A stretch of 11,870 nucleotides of DNA. It comes from Chloroflexota bacterium. GTDB taxonomy: Bacteria > Chloroflexota > Limnocylindria > Limnocylindrales > CSP1-4. The DNA lies in the NCBI GenBank assembly GCA_021777365.1, contig JAJYDP010000093.1:1-11870 (forward strand). Reading direction: 5' to 3'. Below the pieces are notes generated by a model that worked only from the letters and a program-made list of their open reading frames with translations, was not told the origin of the DNA and made no database searches. Numbering within the stretch: position 1 is the first letter of the stretch; every line of letters starts with the position of its first letter. Both the position numbers and the translations under genes were made by a program. This document shows positions 1 to 6,200 of this stretch, piece by piece.

Positions 1-1167
1 GGCGAGGCTGATCGGCCCGGTGTCGACCCCGAAGCGGGGGAGATGCAGGGCGATGGGCCGCGGCGACAGGGCGCCCGTGATGCGGGCGAGCTGGGCCGGC
101 GTGAGGGCGGCGCTGAAGCGGGACAGGTCGTCGGGCACGATGATCGTGAGCGCGAGCGTCCCGAGATAGGGCAGCTCGACCGCCCACCAGCCGTTGCCGG
201 CCGCGTGGCCATAGGAGCCGCGGGCGCTCATGGTCGGGACGCTCAGCGTCGAGCCATCGGCGCGCGTGAATGGCTCTGGCGTCGTCGCCTTCGGATCGAA
301 CGGCTCGAGCCAGGGCGCCTTCAGGTAGATCGTGTTGACGAGCACGAGGCGCGTCAGGGTCGTGATCGTGGGCGGGGAGAGCAGCGCCGGAATGCGGCCC
401 TTCGTCTGTGCCTTCACCCAGGCGTTGACGAGCCGGCGCGCACCGTCCGGATCGGCCTGGAAGTCGACCAGCCGCAGTCCGGCGCCGAAACGTGTGGCCA
501 GGGCGTCGAGGTACGCGGGTTGGAGCGCCATGTCGCGCTGGGCGAAGGGGGCGTTGGCAAGCTGCAGGACGACCTCGGGCGGCGGGCCCTGGCCGCCGGA
601 CCAGTTGTCGTAGACGCGGTCGAGGGCCGAGAGCGACTGGTCGAGCGCGTTGACGCCGGCCGCATCGGCGTCCGACCCGAACGAGCGCAGCACGCGGTCC
701 ATCTGCGCCGCGGTCTCGCCCTTCGCCCCGGCGCGGGCCATCGCCAGGGCGATCGCGATGCTGGCCGGCGAGACGACCACGTTGCCGGAGCCCGTTGCGA
801 CCCGCCGGAACAGGTCCAGGCCGAACGCGTTGACCTCGGCTGCCGCACCGGTGGCCTCCTCAGGCGTCGTCGAGGGGCGGGCTGCCGAGGAGATCGCGAG
901 GGCGATGCCGTCGGTGCCCGTCGAGATCGTGGGCCCCGGGGCAGGCGCCGGGGTCGGGGTTACGATCGGCTCGGGCGACACCGGGACGGCCGACGGAGAG
1001 GGCGAGGTCGCCGTGGGAAGCGCGGCTGCCGAGGCCGGCGGGCTCGCCGCGGGCGTGATCGTGGGCGCCGCCGAGCCGCACCCCGCCAGCACGACGGCCG
1101 CCAGGGCGAGGGCAAGCCAGCGTCCCCCACCCGTCCTGTCGGGATTCCTCATCGAGCGGTCCGCCAT
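1..1167 (-). CDS. Serpin-family protease inhibitor, lipoprotein (3' end outside window)
   Basis: Serpins trap serine or cysteine proteases through a cleavable reactive-centre loop. The 389 residues present start with a short basic stretch, a hydrophobic segment and the lipobox LAGC (Cys30), so the protein should be lipid-anchored outside the membrane. A Pro/Ser/Ala/Thr-rich linker follows to about residue 108. The serpin fold begins near residue 113, with VVSPASIAIALAMARAGAKG (hB/hC region), the diagnostic strand motif NTIYLKAPWLEPF (from Asn278), then FTRADGS and LHLPRFGVDTG near the edge. The loop and last strands lie beyond position 1, so inhibitory competence cannot be judged. The ATG at 1167 was chosen because GGGAGG sits 6 to 7 bases upstream; ATG at 1152 is an alternative. 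The start overlaps the end of the small upstream ORF, and the gene appears to be the last visible member of a sigma/anti-sigma operon. Family assignment is firm; the target protease is unknown. Confidence 0.93.
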   Translation of the reverse strand, partial: MADRSMRNPDRTGGGRWLALALAAVVLAGCGSAAPTITPAASPPASAAALPTATSPSPSAVPVSPEPIVTPTPAPAPGPTISTGTDGIALAISSAARPSTTPEEATGAAAEVNAFGLDLFRRVATGSGNVVVSPASIAIALAMARAGAKGETAAQMDRVLRSFGSDADAAGVNALDQSLSALDRVYDNWSGGQGPPPEVVLQLANAPFAQRDMALQPAYLDALATRFGAGLRLVDFQADPDGARRLVNAWVKAQTKGRIPALLSPPTITTLTRLVLVNTIYLKAPWLEPFDPKATTPEPFTRADGSTLSVPTMSARGSYGHAAGNGWWAVELPYLGTLALTIIVPDDLSRFSAALTPAQLARITGALSPRPIALHLPRFGVDTGPISLA

Positions 1168-1457
1168 CTCATCGCCTCCCGGGGATACCAGGCCCGCAGC
1201 CAGCTCTGCCGCCGACAGGCAGGCTCCGGGGCGCCGGCGGCGTGGATGCGCACGAGATGGAAGCGCTGGCTCCACGAGCTCTGAAGCAGGTCGGGCGGTT
1301 GCGAGGACACGGGCGCGCCGTTGTACGAGCGGAGCCGGACGTCGTAGTCCGTCCGCACGCTCGCTTCGGCGCCCGTGATCGCGAGGTCAGCGTAGCTGAT
1401 CGCCCGAGACGACGACCAGCGCCCGGGCGCACGCTCACCGCTCGTCGCTCCGCGCAA
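1149..1457 (-). CDS. Small hypothetical protein between sigma factor and serpin
   Basis: A 102-residue ORF that I do not recognise. It starts at TTG (1457), overlapping the last 23 bases of the upstream sigma-factor gene, and ends inside the first codons of the serpin gene, so it would be translationally coupled to both. The middle reads like real protein (ISYADLAITGAEASVRTDYD, LLQSSWSQRFHLVRIHAAG, SWLRAWYP), with a balanced mix of Tyr, Asp and five Trp, unlike the Arg/Ala/Gly-rich readings of the other frames. There is no signal peptide or membrane segment. It is in the same frame as the first half of the broken sigma factor, so it could also be a remnant or C-terminal piece of a once longer protein joined by a second frame change. 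No function can be assigned. Confidence 0.5.
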   Translation of the reverse strand: MRGATSGERAPGRWSSSRAISYADLAITGAEASVRTDYDVRLRSYNGAPVSSQPPDLLQSSWSQRFHLVRIHAAGAPEPACRRQSWLRAWYPREAMRWRTAR

Positions 1458-2084
1458 GGGACGGTGCGCCGAGCGGACGCAGCTGGGGCCGCGTCGGCGC
1501 CGCGCGAGGCGTATCGCGCACGGGGTCGGCGACGCTGTCCGCGTCCGGTCCGATCGCGCGGGCCAGCATGCCCAGGCCCCTGGACAGGTGCGCGTGGCAG
1601 GCCGTGCTGGAGATGTCCAGGGCGGCCGCGGTCTCGTCTGCGCTCAGACCCATCGCGAATCGCAGCACGAGCGCGGCGCGCGCCTCGAACGGCAGGCTCG
1701 CCAGGGCGTCGACGATGGGTGCGCGCTCCGGCTGGCCGGCTGGCCGGCCGGCAGCCCGTGGCCACGCGTGCGCTGGCGATCCCGCCCGGCGAGCGGCTCG
1801 CGGCGGCGCGCCTCCTGCACGCAGCGCCCGGTGAGCCATGCTGCCAGGGGCAGGCGTTCCTCCCCGCGCTCGATGGAGCGGAACGCGCCACGGAACGTGG
1901 CCTGGGCCGCGTCCTCGGCCGTGGCCCGCGAGCCGCTCAATCGGACGGCGAGGCGGAACAGGCGCCGGCCGTGGGCGGCGATCAGCTCGGTATAGGCGGC
2001 CTCCGATCCCGCCCGGCAGCGTCGCACGAGGTCGCGCTCCTGCGCGGCGGCGCCGGCCGCCAGCGGTGCCCGCCCCGCGATCAT
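1435..2084 (-). pseudogene. ECF RNA polymerase sigma factor, frame-disrupted
   Basis: The start at 2084 overlaps the anti-sigma stop as ATGA. Sigma region 2 is read in the first frame: RDLVRRCRAGSEAAYTELIA, FRLAVRLSGS, AEDAAQATFRGAFRSI and AAWLTGRCVQEARRRE (residues about 17-95). Region 4 is read in another frame: IVDALASLPFEARAALVLRF, LSADETAAALDISS and AHLSRGLGMLARAI, ending at 1435. The 650-base span is not a multiple of three. Joining the halves needs a -1 shift, meaning one base lost or two gained, somewhere about 1845-1710. The tandem tggccggc/ctggccgg run at 1731-1755 is the likeliest slip site. It may be a true pseudogene, an assembly error in GC-rich repeat sequence, or (less likely) two separate polypeptides, since the second frame has its own ATG at 1839 without an obvious ribosome binding site. 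If intact, it would be a second sigma factor of about 216 residues beside its anti-sigma gene. Confidence 0.8.
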
Positions 2085-3154
2085 CGCCCCGGCACCGCGA
2101 ACGTGAAGCTCCACGGTCCGACCACCGTGCGGTCGGACCCGCTCATCCCGATGCTCCGCAGGGAGATCACCCGCAGGGTGGCCGTGCCAGTGGCGTGGTC
2201 GAAACCCTCGAGCGAGGAGAGCTCGATCACCTGCGCCCCGTCGACGGTCTCGGCCGGGAACGCCTGCAGGTCGATGGTGCGCCCGTCGAGCGCGAAGGAG
2301 ACGGTCGGGTCGAGGTTCTCGAGCGGTGGACCCTCGACGCGCAGGCGCGCGCGCACCATCGTCGCCGAGATCGACGCCGACTCGAGCGTGATCGTGTAGC
2401 CCGAGGCGGTCTCGCTCGCGTCGGGCGGCGACGCCAGGGCCACGCCGCCGGCGGCCACGTCGGCGCGGAAGTGGAACGTGATCGGCCCCGGCATCGGGGT
2501 GAACGTCGTGCCCGGTGACGGCCCCACGAGCTGGGCGTGGGCGGAGACGTCCAGGCGGATCGTCAGGGTGAAGTCCATGGGACCCGCGGCCAGCGGCTCG
2601 TCGGGCAGGAAGCTGATGATGGTGCCGAGCGCGTTCCCCTCGGGGTTGCCGCTGGCGAAGTCGACCCCGTAGGCGTGGCCGGCGGCATCGGTGAGCGCGT
2701 AGTCGGGGGCGAGTTCGACCGGCGTCGCGCCAGCCGCCTCCACGACGCTCACACCCACCAGCACCCGGTTCGTGTCGGCGTAAGCGCGCTCCAGGGTGAC
2801 GGTGTACGGCCTCGCGATCTGCACGATGCCCGGGCGCGCCGCGCGGTCCCAGGCGAGGTGCCATCCCTTGACCGGCCCCAGCATCGGCTCGAAGAGCCCG
2901 ACGTAGGCGGCACCGGCACCGACGAGGGCGAGGCCGGCCATACCCAGGGCGAGTGGGCGGAGCAACCTGCGCCGGGATGGCAGCGAGGGGCCGGGCGAGC
3001 GCCACCGGACGGGGCGGACGGCAGGCGCCACCCGCCGCAGGTCGATGGCGGCGGCGACGCGTCCGTCCATGCGGGCGCTCGCGGGCGGCGATGGCGTCAT
3101 GGCGAACGCGGCCCCGAGCAGCTCCTCGAGCCGGAGCAGCTCCATCGGCGCCAT
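2081..3154 (-). CDS. Probable anti-sigma factor, single-pass membrane protein
   Basis: A 357-residue protein with a cytoplasmic N-terminus of about 60 residues (MAPMELLRLEELLGAAF and an Arg-rich tract), one membrane span near residues 65-86 (ALGMAGLALVGAGAAYVGLF) and a large extracytoplasmic beta-rich region with repeated strand motifs (YTVTLERAYADTNRVLVGVS, SGYTITLESASISATMVRAR). The layout resembles DUF4179/DUF5643-type membrane proteins encoded next to ECF sigma genes. Because it lies between two sigma genes, 7 bases after one and overlapping the other by ATGA, an anti-sigma role is the best inference. No zinc-type HXXXCXXC motif is present; the whole protein has no cysteine. The ATG at 3154 has AGGGGGG just upstream; a GTG at 3175 overlapping the sigma stop is the alternative start. 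Topology is clear, but function is inferred from position. Confidence 0.82.
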   Translation of the reverse strand: MAPMELLRLEELLGAAFAMTPSPPASARMDGRVAAAIDLRRVAPAVRPVRWRSPGPSLPSRRRLLRPLALGMAGLALVGAGAAYVGLFEPMLGPVKGWHLAWDRAARPGIVQIARPYTVTLERAYADTNRVLVGVSVVEAAGATPVELAPDYALTDAAGHAYGVDFASGNPEGNALGTIISFLPDEPLAAGPMDFTLTIRLDVSAHAQLVGPSPGTTFTPMPGPITFHFRADVAAGGVALASPPDASETASGYTITLESASISATMVRARLRVEGPPLENLDPTVSFALDGRTIDLQAFPAETVDGAQVIELSSLEGFDHATGTATLRVISLRSIGMSGSDRTVVGPWSFTFAVPGR

Positions 3155-3161
3155 GTCCCCC

Positions 3162-3761
3162 CTATGCCCGTCCACGGTAGGCCTCCCGGAGCACCTCGAG
3201 CGCTCGACTCAGCAGCTTCTGCGTGGCCGCCTCGCTCTTCCCGATGACCGCCCCGATCTCGCGTGCCGAGAGCCCCGCGCCGTAACGCAGGGCGAGCGCC
3301 TCCGCGGCCGGCTCCCCCAGCCGCCGGACGTGGGCGCGCAGCTCGTCGAGTTCGGCGGCCCGGAGCGCCACCGCCTCGGGATCGTCGTCCGCGGCCGGGT
3401 GCGCGAGTGGCGCCAGGTCGTCGAGCGAGCGGGTGCCGCGGTCGCGCCGCGCGGCGTCGATGGCGGCGTTGCGGGCGATGCGCAGCAGCCAGGCCGGGAA
3501 GCCACCGCCCGCGGGGCGGAAGCGGTCGAGCCCCGCCAGGGCGCGCTCGAAGGTCAGGGCCGCGAGGTCGGAAGCCGCGTCATCGGAGCCGGTCCGGGCG
3601 CGCAGGTAGCGGTACACGGCCAGGCCGTGACGCTCGTAGAGGACCGCGAAGGCCGACGGATCGCGTCGGGCGGCATCGACCAGGGCGTCGTCGCTCGCGT
3701 CCGCGAGGCCTGCCCTGCCGGAATCGATCTGCCCGGCCGGCAGCGCCAACTCCTGCTCCAC
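3162..3761 (-). CDS. ECF-family RNA polymerase sigma factor
   Basis: A 199-residue sigma-70 family factor of the extracytoplasmic-function type, which directs RNA polymerase to a stress or envelope regulon. Region 2 spans roughly residues 25-107 (DDALVDAARRDPSAFAVLYE, YRYLRARTGSDDAASDLAAL, TFERAL, WLLRIARNAAIDAARR). Region 4 spans about 135-193 (LRAHVRRLGEPAAEALALRY, GLSAREIGAVIGKSEAATQK, LLSRALEVLREA), with a clear helix-turn-helix. I chose GTG at 3761 because GAGG lies 5 bases upstream and the length is typical. The frame stays open to 3980, but that extension (SRGAPRDLRVDGRSVSGFRG and similar) does not look coding. A TTG a few codons further in also has a good ribosome binding site. It is first in the minus-strand unit and probably controls the genes behind it, as such factors commonly autoregulate. 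Confidence 0.92.
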   Translation of the reverse strand: MEQELALPAGQIDSGRAGLADASDDALVDAARRDPSAFAVLYERHGLAVYRYLRARTGSDDAASDLAALTFERALAGLDRFRPAGGGFPAWLLRIARNAAIDAARRDRGTRSLDDLAPLAHPAADDDPEAVALRAAELDELRAHVRRLGEPAAEALALRYGAGLSAREIGAVIGKSEAATQKLLSRALEVLREAYRGRA

Positions 3762-3858
3762 CGCTCCCTCGACTCCCGGGCGTGCCGCCGACACGCCCCT
3801 ATCGAGGTAACGCAGGCGACCGCGGAATCCGGACACGCTCCGACCGTCAACCCTCAGG

Positions 3859-3878
3859 TCCCGCGGCGCGCCGCGGGA
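3859..3878. repeat. Perfect 20-bp GC palindrome upstream of the sigma operon
   Basis: The arm TCCCGCGGCG is followed directly by its exact reverse complement. It lies about 100 bases upstream of the GTG of the minus-strand sigma gene. It could be an operator for a dimeric regulator or a cruciform/hairpin element. There is no T-run, so a simple terminator is unlikely. Confidence 0.6.
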
Positions 3879-4197
3879 AAGACAGGCTTGCATCGCCGGT
3901 GTGTCGATGCTCGACGCGTCGTGGACCGCAGCAAGTGCCACACGGATCTGAGCCCTCCCGCCCTGCACGGTCAGGTCCATGCTGAAGGACGGGTCACCAT
4001 GCGAGAAGGCCGAGCAGGACGCACCCTGGCGCGGTGCGAGCGCGAAAGCAGGATCCTCGTCTCGGGCAACTGCTCCCGGCTCGCGCCGCCGCCGCTTGTC
4101 CGGTGGGTCGCGTGCCGTCCGTGAGCGGTCCCGTCCCGTCCGGCGCGCTCGCCGCTTCGAGCCTCACCGCTTCCCCCACCATCCATCGGCTCCCTCC

Positions 4198-4215
4198 GCC
4201 CGGACTGCTCCGGGC
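4198..4215. repeat. Short strong stem-loop
   Basis: Arms GCCCGGA and TCCGGGC are separated by the four bases ctgc. There is no T-run on either side, so it is not a canonical intrinsic terminator. It lies in the gene-free stretch and its role is unknown. Confidence 0.45.
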
Positions 4216-4338
4216 TATCCGTACAGACGAAGCCGCCGCCCGAAAGGTTCATGGACGGCGGCCATGTACCCAGGAGCCGAAGGGACGGCATCGGCGACGG
4301 CTGCGCCATCGAGCGAGGCGAGCGGCACCGGCCATCGT

Positions 4339-4363
4339 CACAGCAACGACACACAGCAACGAC
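4339..4363. repeat. 12-bp tandem direct repeat
   Basis: CACAGCAACGAC occurs at 4339-4350 and again at 4352-4363, with one base between copies (13-bp period). It is in the gene-free region upstream of the ATPase gene. Function is unknown; it may be a binding-site pair or a small replication-slippage product. Confidence 0.5.
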
Positions 4364-4441
4364 CCGGTGCGGCATAGCCGGTTGGTAAGTCACTGCAGTC
4401 GCTCAGGCCACCTTTGAGGCCGCCCCGTATCCTCCGCGGGA

Positions 4442-4501
4442 AGGACGCAGCCGTCCGAAGAGCGGCGACGTGCGTCCTGGAGCACGGTGCCACGACCGTG
4501 C
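4442..4501. repeat. Two consecutive stem-loops upstream of the ATPase promoter
   Basis: The first pairs AGGACGCA (4442-4449) with TGCGTCCT (4471-4478). Inside it, GCCG (4450-4453) can pair with CGGC (4463-4466), giving a 12-bp stem with a four-base bulge. The second pairs GCACGGT (4482-4488) with ACCGTGC (4495-4501) around a six-base loop. They sit just before the 23-bp repeat array. They may be a regulatory or processing structure, or the end of a mobile element, and no T-run follows. Confidence 0.5.
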
Positions 4502-4518
4502 AGCGATCCGTTGAACGT

Positions 4519-4610
4519 GGCGTCCCGACTCGTTACATTGTGGAACCTTGACTCGTTACAATCAGGCGTCTACACTCGCTACAACTCGGCGTCTGCACGA
4601 GTTCTGTCGC
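4519..4610. repeat. Four imperfect tandem 23-bp repeats (iteron-like array)
   Basis: Units begin at 4519, 4542, 4565 and 4588, each starting GG. The core ACTCGTTACA is exact in units 1 and 2, ACTCGCTACA in unit 3 and degenerate in unit 4. GGCGTC heads units 1, 3 and 4. Unit pairs 1/2, 1/3, 2/3 and 3/4 share 14 or 15 of 23 bases by direct comparison. The array ends one base before the GAGG ribosome binding site of the ATPase gene. The 23-bp period equals about two helical turns, so a bound protein would contact one DNA face. It may be an operator array for autoregulation, or an iteron-like element. Confidence 0.75.
4548..4576 (+). promoter_or_regulatory. Sigma-70-like promoter of the ATPase gene, inside the repeats
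   Basis: TTGACT (4548-4553), a 17-base spacer and TACACT (4571-4576) lie 46 bases upstream of the ATG. The -35 falls in repeat unit 2 and the -10 in unit 3. Because 6+17 equals 23, the repeat period matches the promoter pitch. A second pair, TTGAAC (4511-4516) with TACATT (4534-4539), also has a 17-base spacer. Another -10-like TACAAT is at 4557-4562. Any protein bound to the repeats would block the promoter. Confidence 0.6.
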
Positions 4611-4621
4611 GAGGATGCCCG

Positions 4622-5884
4622 ATGAAGGTCGCCAACTATCGCCCCAGGGTCGTCGATGCCGAGCTATCAGCGAAGCTCGACGCCGTGGGCGCGGTCCTCA
4701 TCGAGGGCGCTCGCGGATGCGGCAAGACCTGGACTGCCCTCACGCGGGCTGCGAGCGCCGTCCGCCTCGACGTGGAAGACGCCATGCGCGAGGCAGGACT
4801 CGTTGCGCCGCAAGTGCTTCTCCCGGGTGCCAGGCCCCGCCTCATCGACGAGTGGCAGCTCGTTCCGTCGATCTGGAATCACGTGAAGGTTGCCGTGGAC
4901 CAGACCGGAGAGAAGGGCCAGTTCATCCTGACGGGATCGGCGGTCCCGGCCGACGACAAGACCAGGCATACGGCCAGCATCCGCTTCGCGCGCCTGCGGA
5001 TGCGGCCGATGTCGCTCACGGAGAGCGGTCATTCGAGTCGTGCCGTCTCGCTCGGTGCCCTGCTCGAAGGGACGGCGCAACCGGCGCCGGATCCCGGCCT
5101 CGACATCGACGCTCTAGCCGAGCGCATCGTCATCGGGGGCTGGCCAACATTGGTCGACGAGACCCCGGAGCTGGCCCTGACGGCACTTCGCGGCTACCTC
5201 GAGGACGCGAGTCGAGTCGATCTCGAACGCCTGGACGGCGTGCGCCGGGATCCGGTGAATGTCGAACGCGTCCTGCGGTCCATCGCCCGCAACGTGGGTA
5301 CGGCCGCGTCTGCGAAGTCGATCGGTGAAGATGTCGCCGGTGCGGACGACGCGATTGACCGCCACACGGTAGCGGACTACATCCGCGCGCTGAGTCGCAT
5401 CTTCGTCGTCGAGGACCTCTCCGCGTGGAGCCCTGCTCTTCGGTCGCGGAGCATCTTGCGCAAGACCGCGAAGCACCACTTCGTCGATCCTTCGCTGGCT
5501 ACTGCGGCCCTGGGCATCCTTCCCTCTCGGTTGACCCGCGACGTGGCCACGATGGGCTTCCTCTTTGAGTCCCTGGCGATCCGGGACCTGCGCATCTATG
5601 CCCAATCGATCGACGACTCCCGCGTTCATTTCTACCAGGACAACACCGGGCTCGAGGCCGACGCGATCGTTCAGCACCGCGACGGACGGTGGGCGGCCTT
5701 CGAGGTGAAGCTCGGACAAGCTCCCATCGATGGGGCCGCAGGGAACCTCCTGGCGCTCGCTGACCGTATCGACGTCGGGGTACACGGGCGACCGGCTGTG
5801 CTGGCCGTCATCACCGGATGGGGCCCAACGTACCGACGGCCAGACGGTGTGTGGGTCGTCGCGCTCGGAGCCCTGTCGCCGTAG
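4622..5884 (+). CDS. AAA ATPase, DUF4143-type ATP-binding protein
   Basis: A 420-residue protein of the AAA_14 plus DUF4143 architecture. The Walker A P-loop is GARGCGKT (29-36), the Walker B-like segment is RLIDEWQ (Asp76-Glu77), and a sensor-like strand follows as GQFILTGSA (99-107). The middle (GGWPTLVDE, GYLEDASRVDLERL, VADYIRALSRIFVVEDLSAW) and the C-terminus are typical of DUF4143. The C-terminus carries a PD-(D/E)XK-like pattern: Glu345, Asp347, Glu361 and Lys363 in LEADAIV and AAFEVKLG. The family is widespread in bacteria and archaea, usually as lone genes of uncertain role, possibly nucleic-acid related. ATG at 4622 was chosen for the GAGG 7 bases upstream and because the family start motif NYRPRVVDAEL follows; the frame is open from 4487, but that part is the repeat array. 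It stands alone, with gene-poor flanks on both sides, which suggests independent acquisition. Confidence 0.93.
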   Translation: MKVANYRPRVVDAELSAKLDAVGAVLIEGARGCGKTWTALTRAASAVRLDVEDAMREAGLVAPQVLLPGARPRLIDEWQLVPSIWNHVKVAVDQTGEKGQFILTGSAVPADDKTRHTASIRFARLRMRPMSLTESGHSSRAVSLGALLEGTAQPAPDPGLDIDALAERIVIGGWPTLVDETPELALTALRGYLEDASRVDLERLDGVRRDPVNVERVLRSIARNVGTAASAKSIGEDVAGADDAIDRHTVADYIRALSRIFVVEDLSAWSPALRSRSILRKTAKHHFVDPSLATAALGILPSRLTRDVATMGFLFESLAIRDLRIYAQSIDDSRVHFYQDNTGLEADAIVQHRDGRWAAFEVKLGQAPIDGAAGNLLALADRIDVGVHGRPAVLAVITGWGPTYRRPDGVWVVALGALSP

Positions 5885-6133
5885 GGAGACGGGGCGTGGA
5901 TTCGCCCGAATGCCTTGTCCGGCGGCACGTGCGCCGCGAGCCTGGCAACCGAACTGGGGCGTGACGCCGCAGCTGTAATGATCAGCCGGGCGCCGCGGGC
6001 CGCTGGAAAGCATCGCCGGCGGCGGCGCGGCGCCAACGGACCGGACAGTCTCGACGTCTTGCGTTGGAACTCGGTAGGTCGGGTTCCCGGACCCCGCATT
6101 ACCAACCGGTGCTATGCCGCACGGGCAACGACC
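5885..6133. other. Gene-free spacer after the ATPase gene
   Basis: About 250 bases, 316 if counted to the PadR start, with no credible coding frame. A short hairpin, GGGCG (5892-5896) with CGCCC (5903-5907), lies 7 bases after the stop and might be a weak terminator, but it has no T-run. No RNA gene was recognised. Confidence 0.5.
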
Positions 6134-6150
6134 AGCCCTTGACAAGGGCT
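6134..6150. promoter_or_regulatory. 17-bp palindrome containing a perfect -35 hexamer
   Basis: AGCCCTTGACAAGGGCT has perfect 8-base arms around a central A. It contains TTGACA (6139-6144), a perfect -35 sequence. No matching -10 is visible at 16-18 bases. It lies 51 bases before the PadR start and is probably an operator and/or promoter element for the PadR operon. Confidence 0.55.
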
Positions 6151-6168
6151 CATCACGCGGCGCAGCCT

Positions 6169-6189
6169 CTACCTCACAAGATGAGGTAG
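6169..6189. promoter_or_regulatory. Candidate PadR operator (8-5-8 inverted repeat)
   Basis: CTACCTCA (6169-6176) and TGAGGTAG (6182-6189) are exact inverted arms with the spacer caaga. The site ends 11 bases before the PadR GTG. A 21-bp dyad next to its own gene is what a dimeric winged-helix repressor such as PadR normally uses for autorepression. Its centre is 37 bases from that of the upstream palindrome. Confidence 0.65.
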
Positions 6190-6200
6190 GCAGAGGACCG

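Larger units (their letters stand above)
3762..4518. other. Long gene-free region between divergent genes
   Basis: About 760 bases, followed by the repeat array, in which no frame gives a convincing protein. The open frames on both strands are Arg/Pro/Ser-rich and match no family I know. It must hold the promoter of the minus-strand sigma unit, but no good -35/-10 pair is visible: a TTGACG on the minus strand at 3850-3845 lacks a fitting -10. Notable structures are a perfect 20-bp palindrome (3859-3878), a stem-loop with GCCCGGA arms (4198-4215), a 12-bp direct repeat (4339-4350 and 4352-4363) and two more stem-loops (4442-4478, 4482-4501). No tRNA or recognisable riboswitch was seen. Confidence 0.6.

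Noticed and set aside
43..1284. Long plus-strand open frame of 413 codons
   Set aside because: Arg/Gly-rich shadow of the minus-strand serpin gene, whose frame carries clear family motifs.
3762..3980. 73-residue N-terminal extension of the first ECF sigma factor
   Set aside because: The sequence is not like sigma factors and contains the 20-bp palindrome; the GTG at 3761 gives the usual length.
4198..4215. Intrinsic terminator
   Set aside because: Good stem but no T-run on either strand, and it follows no gene closely.
4190..4270. Riboswitch or structured RNA on the minus strand
   Set aside because: I compared it with cyclic-di-GMP and cobalamin riboswitch consensus features and found no match.
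3971..4393. Minus-strand 140-codon frame in the gene-free region
   Set aside because: No family motifs, no convincing ribosome binding site, and composition like translated non-coding GC-rich DNA.
4519..4610. Possible CRISPR array
   Set aside because: The repeats are back to back with no spacers, only four degenerate units, and no cas gene is present.
4487..4621. 45-residue N-terminal extension of the DUF4143 ATPase
   Set aside because: It spans the 23-bp repeats and the promoter; the ATG at 4622 has a proper ribosome binding site and the family start motif follows.
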